Shown: piece by piece, positions 54,281 through 64,000 of the stretch | Layout: each line of letters starts with the position of its first letter | How positions within the stretch are numbered: the first letter of the stretch is position 1 | Source: Desulfovibrio sp. | Lineage (GTDB): Bacteria; Desulfobacterota; Desulfovibrionia; Desulfovibrionales; Desulfovibrionaceae | Reading direction: 5' to 3' | NCBI RefSeq assembly: GCF_019422935.1 | Contig: NZ_JAHZCJ010000007.1 | Location: forward strand, 62,001-126,000 | Length of the DNA stretch: 64,000 nucleotides | Translations under genes and position numbers: made by a program | Notes under the pieces: model-generated | What the model saw: only the letters and a program-made list of their open reading frames with translations | What the model was told of the DNA's origin: nothing | Databases searched by the model: none

Positions 54281-54652
54281 CTACTTGGGACGCTTGGCGC
54301 CGTACTTGGAACGGCTCTTGCGACGATCGGCCACGCCGGACGTATCAAGGGTACCGCGCACGATGTGGTAACGGACACCGGGCAAGTCTTTTACACGACC
54401 GCCGCGGATGATGACCACGGAGTGTTCCTGAAGGTTGTGGCCTTCGCCGGGGATGTAGGCCGTAACTTCAATGCCGTTGGTCAGGCGCACACGGGCGACC
54501 TTACGCAGAGCCGAGTTAGGCTTTTTCGGGGTGGTGGTGTAAACGCGGGTGCAAACGCCACGGCGCTGCGGGCAAGCCTGCAGGGCGGGGGTCTTCTTGC
54601 GCTTCACCACGGCCTTCCGCTCGATGCGGATAAGCTGGTTAATCGTGGGCAT
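54281..54652 (-). CDS. rpsL: 30S ribosomal protein S12
   Basis: 123 residues, standard length. [13 protein letters not shown] start, [21 protein letters not shown] with the wild-type lysines associated with streptomycin sensitivity, and the [19 protein letters not shown] end. First gene of the str operon. Confidence 0.99.
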   Translation of the reverse strand: MPTINQLIRIERKAVVKRKKTPALQACPQRRGVCTRVYTTTPKKPNSALRKVARVRLTNGIEVTAYIPGEGHNLQEHSVVIIRGGRVKDLPGVRYHIVRGTLDTSGVADRRKSRSKYGAKRPK

Positions 54653-54711
54653 TATTTCCCTCCATATGGGATATTGCGCTCAAAAATGAGCTTTTTGAAC
54701 GACAGGACATA

Positions 54712-54757
54712 GCGTGTCCGCCGAGGCCTGTCAATAGGCAAGCCTCGGCGGACACGC
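54712..54757 (-). other. 16-bp perfect hairpin in the rpsL leader
   Basis: GCGTGTCCGCCGAGGC (54712-54727) and its perfect complement (54742-54757) enclose a 14-base loop that can form a second short stem. It has no T-run, so a terminator is unlikely. It begins close to the predicted transcript start and ends 60 bases before the rpsL ATG. A second small stem (54680-54698) lies between it and the start codon. Confidence 0.7.
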
Positions 54758-54765
54758 GCACAAAA

Positions 54766-54793
54766 AAATTATTTTTATACCAAAGGCTGACAA
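54766..54793 (-). promoter_or_regulatory. Predicted promoter of the str operon
   Basis: Minus-strand TTGTCA (54793-54788), 16-base spacer, TAATTT (54771-54766). An alternative is TTGTTT (54801-54796) with TATAAA (54779-54774), also 16 apart. Both place the transcript start near 54760, just before the hairpin. Confidence 0.5.
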
Positions 54794-54836
54794 AAAAACA
54801 AGCTGTTAGCCAGCGTGCGGCATCAGTAAGTCCATT

Positions 54837-55181
54837 TTAATGCGGCATGGAGCCTGAAAAAAAATGTATGACAAGCACGCCAAGCACAATCAGCCCGAGG
54901 CCGAAGCAGGCGGCAAGGTCAAGCTTCTGCCCAAAAACCAGCAGTCCCAGAAGCGAAACCAGCACAATGCCGATGCCGCTCCAGATGCCGTATGATATGC
55001 CCATGGGCACCACATTGAGCACCTTGGAAAGCAGGTAGAATGAAATGCCGTAGCCGAGCAGCGAAGCAAGGGTGGGCAAAAGGCGGCTCATGCCCTCTGA
55101 ATGCTTGAGGCAGGCCGTGGCCCCCACCTCGACCAGAATGGCCGCTCCAAGCTGAACATATGCCATTGCGGCAGGAGTCAT
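54837..55181 (-). CDS. Small multidrug resistance (SMR/EmrE-type) transporter
   Basis: 114 residues from the ATG at 55181 (AGAGG upstream). Four membrane helices. AAILVEVGATACLKHSEG carries the conserved first-helix Glu, and GISYGIWSGIGIVLVSLLG is the SMR signature. Works as a proton-driven dimer exporting cationic compounds. Whether it is a drug, guanidinium or polyamine-type SMR cannot be told. It lies between valS and the str operon. Confidence 0.9.
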   Translation of the reverse strand: MTPAAMAYVQLGAAILVEVGATACLKHSEGMSRLLPTLASLLGYGISFYLLSKVLNVVPMGISYGIWSGIGIVLVSLLGLLVFGQKLDLAACFGLGLIVLGVLVIHFFSGSMPH

Positions 55182-55202
55182 ACAAACCTCTTTGTATACC
55201 GG

Positions 55203-55264
55203 GGCGGCAAAGCCGCCGCAGGAACGGCGGCGCGGACAACAGGCAACCGCCCGCCGTCCGCGCC
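55203..55264. other. Strong nested stem-loops between valS and the SMR gene
   Basis: GGCGCGGAC (55229-55237) pairs with GTCCGCGCC (55256-55264), and GGCGGCAAAGCCGCC makes a second hairpin at about 55204-55218. No T-run is present. This may be the valS transcript end or part of the SMR leader. Confidence 0.45.
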
Positions 55265-55302
55265 GCATATTCAGACCGGAAACCCCCTGGGGCTACAGCC
55301 GG

Positions 55303-57966
<2,664 letters not shown>

Positions 57967-57994
57967 CTTGCTTTCTCCATGAAAGGCGGCGATA

Positions 57995-59449
57995 ATGCGG
58001 TATATGTTTGCCGCACAGCCAATCTGCATTTTATGGGACGCGTCCCACATCTGGGGCCTCATGGCCTGGCGCGCTGTTCGCGCGCTGGGACTGCCCTGCC
58101 GCCTGGTTAAGGGACAAGAAATAGCCGAAGGCGCGTATTTAGGCAAGCCGGGGGGCGTCAGCCCCAATGGCGGCCTGCATCAAGGCCGTGCAGGAGTACG
58201 CCTGCTGCTGGTTCCCGGCGGCAACGCACGGCTCAAGGCTGCGGCCCTCGGCAAGAACGGACGCGAAGCCGTGCGCCAGTGGGTGGAACACGGCGGCAAC
58301 TATCTGGGCTTTTGCGGCGGTTCCGGCCTTGCCCTGACCCACCCAAACCCAGACCACGGCCTGAATATCTGCCCCTGGGCGCGGGCCGCTTATCCTGAGC
58401 GCCTGTACCATCTTATTTCCGGGCATGTGCGCGCCCACGTTGCCAGCGGGCATGAATTTTCGCCCCGCAGGCCTGCCGTGCCAGCCAGCGAGCCCGTGAA
58501 CGGGCACAATGATACAGGCGCGACTGCCCCCCTGTGCCCCGGTGTTCGCCGCGCTGCCGCGCGACAGGCCCAGAGCGGAGCAGCGTCTGAAATATTTTCC
58601 CCCTCACTGCCTGTCTGGTGGCCGGGGCGCTTTGCGCCTGAAAAGAACGACAGTGTCGCCGTGCTGGCCTCCTACGGTTCGCCGGATGCGGATTTCTGGC
58701 TGGCAGATCTGCCCCTGCAAAGCCTGCCCTCCAAGGTTTTTTCTCACTGGCGCGACCTTTACGGTCTGAACCTCTCGGCAGATTTTCTGGAAGGCCAGCC
58801 CATGGCCGTGACCGGAACTTACGGGCAGGGGCGCTATGTGCTGAGCTACTCGCACCTTGAAACGCCGCACAGCCCTGATGCCAACGCATGGCTGGCCCAG
58901 TTGCTGCGCAGCATGACAGGCCTTGCGCCAACACGCGAGGATGTGCCCCTGTGGCAGCTGCGCCACCCCTGCGCCGCATGGCCAGAAGGCTCGGGCGGCC
59001 CCCTGCTGAGCGCCCTGCGCCACATGCGCGAACTGCTTGATCTGGCTGTGGCCCACCATCTTTTCTTTGGGCGCACCCACTGGCTGTGGGGCTGGCGCAC
59101 GGGCCTGCCCGGCGCGGCCTGCAACAACCTGCACGCGGCCCTGTGCACGGCGGCAAGCCTTGAACCGTCTGCGGCGGCGCTGGCCTACTGGCAGCAGGTG
59201 TCCCCGCGCTTTGCCAAACTTGAAGGCCTGTTTGCCGCCGGGGCCGAAGATTATTTTCTGGCCTGCCGCCTTGCGGAAACCCTCTCCCCCACCATGCCGG
59301 ACGCCATTGACAAGCGCGGCCTTGACCACCAGCGCGAATCGCTGTTCGGGCACCCCATGAACGGCGGGGGCATTCTGGCCGAGCTGCTGGAAATAACCGA
59401 GGAGCTTATCTACCTTTCCCAGACCTCCATGCCCTGCGATCTGGCCTGA
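57995..59449 (+). CDS. BPL_N-domain (glutamine-amidotransferase-fold) protein
   Basis: 484 residues. The N-terminal half has the class I amidotransferase-like core of BPL_N proteins: LLLVPGGNARLKAAALGKNGREAVRQWVEHGGNY, and then YLGFCGGSGLAL, where the Cys stands at the nucleophile position. TYGQGRYVLSYSHLETPHSPDANAWL resembles the family's end. The rest is helical and of unknown function. AAAGG precedes the ATG. It runs into lipB and lipA in the same direction, suggesting a role tied to lipoate or biotin attachment, which is inference. Confidence 0.78.
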   Translation: MRYMFAAQPICILWDASHIWGLMAWRAVRALGLPCRLVKGQEIAEGAYLGKPGGVSPNGGLHQGRAGVRLLLVPGGNARLKAAALGKNGREAVRQWVEHGGNYLGFCGGSGLALTHPNPDHGLNICPWARAAYPERLYHLISGHVRAHVASGHEFSPRRPAVPASEPVNGHNDTGATAPLCPGVRRAAARQAQSGAASEIFSPSLPVWWPGRFAPEKNDSVAVLASYGSPDADFWLADLPLQSLPSKVFSHWRDLYGLNLSADFLEGQPMAVTGTYGQGRYVLSYSHLETPHSPDANAWLAQLLRSMTGLAPTREDVPLWQLRHPCAAWPEGSGGPLLSALRHMRELLDLAVAHHLFFGRTHWLWGWRTGLPGAACNNLHAALCTAASLEPSAAALAYWQQVSPRFAKLEGLFAAGAEDYFLACRLAETLSPTMPDAIDKRGLDHQRESLFGHPMNGGGILAELLEITEELIYLSQTSMPCDLA

Positions 59450-59571
59450 CTCTGCTGCGCCCTGATCCGGCACGGCGGCATGCCCGCCTCTGCGTGCCGC
59501 AAACGCTGGACGCCGAAGCCGCAAGCCGTTATGAGGGCTTTTTGCATCAACCTCCAATGCCCAAGGCTCAC

Positions 59572-60255
59572 ATGTACGCATTTGATCTCGGCTGTACCGC
59601 CTATCAGCGGGCCTTTGAAATACAAAAAAAGGCGCAGGCCTATGTGCTTCAGGGCGGCGATGACATTCTGCTGCTTCTGGAGCATCCGCCCACTGTCACC
59701 CTTGGCAAAAACTCCGGTCAGGAAAATCTGCCCCCCAACCTCGCCAGCCAGTGGGGTTCGGCGGTGGATGTTGTGCACAGCACGCGCGGCGGTAATATTA
59801 CCTGCCATTTTCCCGGTCAGTTGGTGGCCTACCCCATCATCAACCTGAAACGACGCTCCGGCGGCGTCCGGGCCTATGTAAATGATGTGGAAGAAACCGC
59901 CATCCGCACGGTACGGCACTTTGGCATTGAAGCGGCGCGCAAGTCGGGCTTTCCCGGCGTATGGGTGGACGGCAGCAAAATTGCCTCACTGGGCATTGCC
60001 GTGCAGCGCCACGTGACCCTGCACGGTCTGGCCATGAATGTGGACAGGGATCTTTCCCTCTTCAACATCATCACCCCCTGCGGCCTTGACGGCGTGACCG
60101 CAACCTCGGTGCAGCGGGAACAAAGCGGCGACCCGGCCACCATGGACGCTGTGAAAGCCTGTTTTCTTGAGGCCTTTTGCGAGGTCTTCAGCCAGCCGCT
60201 GCCGCCCCTGCAATCGGCGCAAGCCTGCGAAGCACTGCTCGCGGGCCAACCGTAA
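59572..60255 (+). CDS. lipB: Octanoyl-(acyl carrier protein):protein N-octanoyltransferase
   Basis: About 227 residues from the ATG at 59572 (AAGG upstream); an upstream GTG at 59494 is possible but gives a non-conserved extension. Motifs: STRGGNITCHFPGQLVAYPI, where Phe replaces the usual Gly of HGPGQ; SKIASLGIAV with catalytic Lys; HGLAMNVDRDLSLF; and ITPCG with the acyl-carrying Cys. Moves octanoate from ACP to lipoyl domains. It is followed by lipA. Confidence 0.92.
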   Translation: MYAFDLGCTAYQRAFEIQKKAQAYVLQGGDDILLLLEHPPTVTLGKNSGQENLPPNLASQWGSAVDVVHSTRGGNITCHFPGQLVAYPIINLKRRSGGVRAYVNDVEETAIRTVRHFGIEAARKSGFPGVWVDGSKIASLGIAVQRHVTLHGLAMNVDRDLSLFNIITPCGLDGVTATSVQREQSGDPATMDAVKACFLEAFCEVFSQPLPPLQSAQACEALLAGQP

Positions 60256-60350
60256 CGAACATGCAGGACGAATCAAATCACAAGCCCAGCACCAGTTCAG
60301 ACCATTTGCGGCACTATGCCGCCGCAGGTGTTCCATCAAGGACGAAATAG

Positions 60351-61232
60351 ATGACCCAACCCGATTCTTCCGACAATTCCGGTTCTGCCAACGCCCCTCT
60401 GCGCAAGCCCGCATGGCTGCGCCGCCCGCTGGCCTCCGACAGACGATTTTTCACCACCTCCGCCCTGCTGAACGAACAGGGCCTTTCCACCGTCTGCAAG
60501 GAGGCCAACTGCCCCAACCGGCAGGAATGCTTTTCTTCCGGCACGGCCACATTTCTGATTCTGGGAGAAACCTGTACGCGCAACTGCCGCTTCTGCAATA
60601 TCCACCCCGGCCAGACCAGCGCCCCCGACCCAACGGAACCGCAGCGCGTGGCACAGGCCGCCGTGACCTTGGGCCTCAGGCATGTGGTTGTCACTTCCGT
60701 GACGCGCGACGATCTTGCGGACGGTGGTTCCGCCCAGTTTGCCGCTGTAATTACGGCACTGCGGCAGGCTCTCCCCGACAGCAGCGTTGAGGTGCTTATC
60801 CCCGATTTTCAGGGCAACGCCGATGCCCTGCGCACGGTCATGGACGCCAAACCCCATATCATCAACCACAACGTGGAAACACACCCAGCGCTCTATGCGC
60901 AGGTGCGGCCACAGGCCGATTACGAACAAAGCCTGGAACTGCTGCGCCGCGTGAATGACTGCGGCATGACGGCCAAAAGCGGCCTCATGGTGGGGCTGGG
61001 CGAGACAGACGCGCAGGTGCTTGAAGTAATCAAGGACCTGCGCACGGTGGGCTGCTCCATTGTAACCATCGGTCAGTATCTGCCGCCCACAAGCCAGCAC
61101 CATAAGCTTGACCGCTATGTGACGCCGGAACAGTTTGACGAGTACGCCGCCTACGGCAAATCGCTGGGCTTGCGCCACGTGTTTTCCGGCCCGCTGGTGC
61201 GCAGCAGCTACCACGCAGCCAACTTTGCCTGA
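60351..61232 (+). CDS. lipA: Lipoyl synthase
   Basis: 293 residues. Radical-SAM enzyme inserting two sulfurs into octanoyl groups. Auxiliary cluster CKEANCPNRQEC (Cys49, 54, 60), SAM cluster CTRNCRFC (Cys75, 79, 82) and the C-terminal RSSYHA serine ligand are all present. 95 bases after lipB and probably co-transcribed; a 29-codon ORF (60261-60350) in the spacer has no support as a gene. Confidence 0.97.
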   Translation: MTQPDSSDNSGSANAPLRKPAWLRRPLASDRRFFTTSALLNEQGLSTVCKEANCPNRQECFSSGTATFLILGETCTRNCRFCNIHPGQTSAPDPTEPQRVAQAAVTLGLRHVVVTSVTRDDLADGGSAQFAAVITALRQALPDSSVEVLIPDFQGNADALRTVMDAKPHIINHNVETHPALYAQVRPQADYEQSLELLRRVNDCGMTAKSGLMVGLGETDAQVLEVIKDLRTVGCSIVTIGQYLPPTSQHHKLDRYVTPEQFDEYAAYGKSLGLRHVFSGPLVRSSYHAANFA

Positions 61233-61286
61233 TTGCGGGCCAGTCGCTGGTCAGCCTCTACCTGCCGCAACCGCGCAACCATAAAC

Positions 61287-61334
61287 AGCGGGCTTTGCTT
61301 CCCGGATCACTGCCGGAGAACAAAGCCCGCTTTT
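61287..61334 (+). terminator. Intrinsic terminator after lipA
   Basis: AGCGGGCTTTG pairs with CAAAGCCCGCT, with an inner CCGG helix, then TTTT. It could also serve the converging transporter gene. Confidence 0.8.
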
Positions 61335-61359
61335 CATTCCACAAATTTCAAGGCCCGGC

Positions 61360-62343
61360 TCAAACCATACCCAAGGCCTGAAAACCCCATACAAAACCTG
61401 TCAGGGTAAAAATACTCAGCCCGTTGGCGACCACTGCCGTAAGGGCCGCTTCTTCCGGCACGGTGCTGTACACCTCGGCAATGACCGTCACCACCAGAGC
61501 CGTGGCCGTAGCGCTGACAATCACGCTGATCACGAGCCACAGACCCGAAACACCCAAGGCTGCCAGCATGACCCAGCACAGCAGCGGGTGCAGCACCAGC
61601 TTGCAGAGGATGAACCACGTTTGCCGCGCAAAGGCGTGTCCGTGAGCCTGCCGCGTGGCCACCACCAGCTTTTGCCGCAAATCAAGCCCCAGAGCCAACA
61701 GCATGCAGGGGGCCGCAGTGTAGCCCACAAGGCTCACCGCGCGGTCAAGGGGTGCCCACAGGCCAAGCCCGGAGGCGGAAAGCGCTATGCCAGCGAGGGT
61801 CGAAAGCAGAATGGGGTTGCCAAGGATGAAAACCTTCAGGAGCTTGCCCACAAATTTCAGGGGATTGCCGCCGTCCCAGGCCAGCGACCCGGCCAGTGCA
61901 TCCAGACGGGACTGCCCGATGATCATGACCACATTGGGCGTGAGGGTACACAGACCGGCAATGAGCATGGCAGTGGCATTGCCGGGGAACAGGTTGGACA
62001 CGATGGGCAGGCCCACAAAGGCGGCATTGCAGGCGGAACAGGAAAGCCCGGCAATAACGCCCGGCCCCACGCCGCGCCGACAAAAAATTCTGTCGCCCAC
62101 ATAGCCAAGGCAGTACACCACAAGCTGGGAACCAAGGATGCCCCCCCAGAAAGCCCAGTGCCCAAGATCCTTCAGGCTGGCCCCGGCCAGCAGGTGCAGA
62201 ATCAGCAGCGGCAGAGCCAGCTTGAGCACATAAATGCCAAGAACAGGGCCAGCGTTTTCGGGCAATACATCGCGACTGCGCAAAAGAACGCCCGCGCCAA
62301 TAATCAGAAATACGGGCATGACGGCAAACAGCGCTTGAAACAT
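61360..62343 (-). CDS. AEC-family (auxin efflux carrier-like) transporter
   Basis: 327 residues from the ATG at 62343 (AAAGG upstream), about ten membrane helices. The central LSCSACNAAFVGLPIVSNLFPG region with conserved N/P, and the second-half LLALGLDLRQK segment, are typical of the AEC/BASS-like fold. Members often move organic acids such as malate or malonate. No regulator is nearby, and the substrate is unknown. Confidence 0.88.
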   Translation of the reverse strand: MFQALFAVMPVFLIIGAGVLLRSRDVLPENAGPVLGIYVLKLALPLLILHLLAGASLKDLGHWAFWGGILGSQLVVYCLGYVGDRIFCRRGVGPGVIAGLSCSACNAAFVGLPIVSNLFPGNATAMLIAGLCTLTPNVVMIIGQSRLDALAGSLAWDGGNPLKFVGKLLKVFILGNPILLSTLAGIALSASGLGLWAPLDRAVSLVGYTAAPCMLLALGLDLRQKLVVATRQAHGHAFARQTWFILCKLVLHPLLCWVMLAALGVSGLWLVISVIVSATATALVVTVIAEVYSTVPEEAALTAVVANGLSIFTLTGFVWGFQALGMV

Positions 62344-62594
62344 AACAAACCTTTTCCATTCGGATGCGTTTTTCACCCACCGGCATACCCGGCTGGCGAC
62401 GGCGAAACTATGGCGCGGCTTGTCCACCTTGTCCAGCAAAAACTGTTTGTTCGTTCAAACAGTTTTTAAGATTTATAATTACAGAATATTACAAAAATTG
62501 TATCATCTGCTTCAAACAATTGCCAACCTTTTGCCAGAGGTTCGAACTCGCCCGCTTTTCAGCTCAGCCTCACCCAAAGCCGCAAACAGGCCAT
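62344..62594. other. Intergenic region upstream of the AEC transporter
   Basis: About 250 AT-rich bases with no gene. A TTCGAA-containing stretch at about 62541 looks superficially like a tRNA T-arm, but the flanks do not pair. The transporter promoter is probably here but not obvious. Confidence 0.35.
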
Positions 62595-62626
62595 AAAAAA
62601 GCCCTCCGTCAATGACGAAGGGCTTT
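62595..62626 (-). terminator. Intrinsic terminator downstream of the Skp-like gene
   Basis: On the minus strand AAAGCCCT, inner CGTCA/TGACG pairs and AGGGCTTT are followed by a T-run. Confidence 0.85.
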
Positions 62627-62667
62627 ACCAAACATTCAGCCGTCAAATACAGCCGAAAGAATCTGTC

Positions 62668-63234
62668 TTACTTCTTGGCCTTGGCAGCCTTGTCGTCCTT
62701 GGGCGTTTCAGCCTTGGGGGCGGGGGCGGCTTCCGGAGCCTTTTCAGCTTCGGGCGTCACAGCCTTGAAATCAAGCTTCTGCTTGTTCACAAGTTCCAGC
62801 ACTTCATTGGTCACGTCGCTCTTGGAATCAAAAGCGGCGACAGCTTCAGTGCTGATGATGACGGCATAGCCCTTTTCGGTGCGATAGGTATTGATCACGC
62901 GCTGAATGGCATCATACAGCAGGTTTACAACATTCTGCTGTTCCACCTGCATGCGCTGCTGGGCAGACATGTAGACGGCCTGCAGTTCTTTCTGCGCTTC
63001 AGCGTCCTTGGGGTTGGCTTCCAGGCGCTGCTGGATGTCGTTAAGCTTGGTCTGCATGTCGCCCTGAAGGCTTTCAAGGAACTTCACGCCAGCCTTGCCA
63101 GGTTCGCTATCGCGCATCACGCGCGCCATATCCACCACCGCCACCTTGGGCTGGGCATTATTGTCGCCCTGTTGGCAGGCAAAAAGCATGAAGCTCAGCA
63201 GCAGAGCCAGCGGCATAAAAAAACGGATTCGCAT
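62668..63234 (-). CDS. Skp/OmpH-family periplasmic chaperone-like lipoprotein
   Basis: 188 residues from the ATG at 63234; a GTG four codons earlier has worse spacing. The signal ends FMLFAC, a lipobox, so the protein is probably lipidated. KVAVVDMARVMRDSEPGKAG, a long coiled coil (about residues 50-105), and GYAVIISTEAVAAFDSKSDVTNEVLELVN match Skp/OmpH. The C-terminal 35 residues are an Ala/Pro/Lys/Glu-rich tail. Known family role: holds unfolded outer-membrane proteins; a membrane-tethered version is less usual. Confidence 0.85.
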   Translation of the reverse strand: MRIRFFMPLALLLSFMLFACQQGDNNAQPKVAVVDMARVMRDSEPGKAGVKFLESLQGDMQTKLNDIQQRLEANPKDAEAQKELQAVYMSAQQRMQVEQQNVVNLLYDAIQRVINTYRTEKGYAVIISTEAVAAFDSKSDVTNEVLELVNKQKLDFKAVTPEAEKAPEAAPAPKAETPKDDKAAKAKK

Positions 63235-63388
63235 GGTTGTGACCACTCCTCTAATAAATGCCGGGCATAGAGTTGGGGCTCGGCGTTGAAGAACATGTAC
63301 GTTGTTTTTATAGGCACCACAACCATTTTTCGCTGAAATTCCCTCTTGGGCGGCGCTTTGCGCGCGCCCTGCACGAGGTAAATCCGCA

Positions 63389-64000
63389 TCAGCGCAGCGA
63401 GGCGTACTGGGCCTTCATTCTCTGCACCCGGGCAACGTAGAAACGTGTTTCACGGGCAGGCAGTCGCGTGGCAAGATCTCTGTAAAAAGCGTCAACCGTC
63501 ATGGCATTTATGGTGTCCACGGCTTCTTCCATGGTCTTGCCGTAGAGCCGCAAAAACCGGTTCGGCCCCATATTGTAGGCGGCGATTGCGCAATATTCCC
63601 TTGCCAGCGGGTTGTGCACCCCGGAAAAATACCGGGTAAACAGAATGTGCAGATAAGTGGTGCCATAGCGGATATTGGTTTCGGGCACGCGCAGGTCTTC
63701 AAAACCCACATCGCCCATGCGTCCATAAAGGTATTTGTGCACCTCGTCGTTGGCGGTATCGGGCACTACCTGCATGAGGCCCATGGCAGACTTGTTGCTG
63801 ACCAGGGTTGGCGAAAAGTCGCTTTCGCTGTGAATGATGGCGTACACAAGTTCGGTGCTCAAATTGTAGCGGCGCGAAAAATTCTCCACCAGGCTCTGAT
63901 AACGTCGGGCTCTGGCCTGTAGTTTTTCCATGTCGTTATCGTCAATATCGCCCACAAAATTATCAAAGACAGCGCCGTGGCGCAGCACTTCAATGGCGGC
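63389..64000 (-). CDS. Lytic murein transglycosylase, MltC-like (5' end outside window)
   Basis: 204 residues visible; the frame stays open to the window edge and only the C-terminal part is seen. SLT domain: AIIHSESDFSP with the catalytic Glu, SAMGLMQVVPDTA, and YCAIAAYNMGPNRFLRLYG. The catalytic core and MltC-type VGDIDDNDMEKLQARARRYQSLV lead-in are present. Cleaves peptidoglycan glycan chains. The gene symbol is withheld because the N-terminus is missing. Confidence 0.85.
   Translation of the reverse strand, partial: AAIEVLRHGAVFDNFVGDIDDNDMEKLQARARRYQSLVENFSRRYNLSTELVYAIIHSESDFSPTLVSNKSAMGLMQVVPDTANDEVHKYLYGRMGDVGFEDLRVPETNIRYGTTYLHILFTRYFSGVHNPLAREYCAIAAYNMGPNRFLRLYGKTMEEAVDTINAMTVDAFYRDLATRLPARETRFYVARVQRMKAQYASLR

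Noticed and set aside
55182-55302. Guanidine riboswitch before the SMR gene
   Set aside because: Stem-loops exist, but I could not find the paired ACGR loops or a ykkC-like core.
60261-60350. 29-codon ORF between lipB and lipA
   Set aside because: No ribosome-binding site and no conserved feature; probably spacer.
62520-62570. tRNA-like TTCGAA element
   Set aside because: Flanking bases do not form a T-arm, and no anticodon arm or acceptor stem is near.

Overview
The window looks like chromosome of a sulfate-reducing member of the Desulfovibrionaceae (Desulfovibrio or a close relative). The main evidence is ATP sulfurylase (sat) followed closely by the membrane complex dsrMKJOP. A DsrE-like protein and the moderately high GC content fit. 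No tRNA, rRNA, CRISPR array, insertion sequence or prophage was recognised. The assignment rests on gene content and protein motifs read by eye.

Layout. 1-6 kb: a tamA-tamB pair for outer-membrane biogenesis; tamB runs off the left edge. 6-13 kb: a DsrE-like protein, thiM, a soluble double-Cache sensor with no output domain, typA and a purine nucleoside phosphorylase. 13-18 kb: a divergent acetyl-CoA carboxylase set (biotin carboxylase, an alpha-beta fused carboxyltransferase, and a carrier-like protein lacking the usual MKM biotin motif). 18-28 kb: ssb, sat with a Rex-like operator across its promoter, a VKOR-thioredoxin fusion, an RsbRD-type sensor, then dsrMKJOP. 28-32 kb: a CCA-nucleotidyltransferase relative with a degenerate active site, rlmN, and a ferredoxin/cytochrome-b-like membrane module.

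32.5-47.5 kb is the most unusual region. A leftward operon encodes an acyltransferase-ACP-dehydratase-like megaprotein with no ketosynthase, a TolC-type outer-membrane lipoprotein, an HlyD-type adaptor and a flippase. A rightward operon starts about 320 bp away with an alpha-oxoamine synthase, followed by two related GT4 glycosyltransferases around a polysaccharide deacetylase, then an AsnB-type amidotransferase. Together they could make and export a glycosylated, amidated aminoketone or lipid-linked sugar. I do not recognise the product, and this is the best candidate for an undescribed system.

47.6-64 kb is mostly housekeeping: htpX, a small lipoprotein, a methyltransferase, argJ, a str operon (rpsL-rpsG-fusA) without tuf next to it, an SMR transporter, valS, a BPL_N-domain protein beside lipB-lipA, an AEC-family transporter, a Skp/OmpH-like lipoprotein, and a lytic transglycosylase cut by the right edge.

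Electron flow as I read it: sat activates sulfate, DsrMKJOP links the menaquinone pool and periplasm to cytoplasmic sulfite reduction, and the 31-32 kb module may feed or drain the same quinone pool. Functional links are inferred from family knowledge and position.
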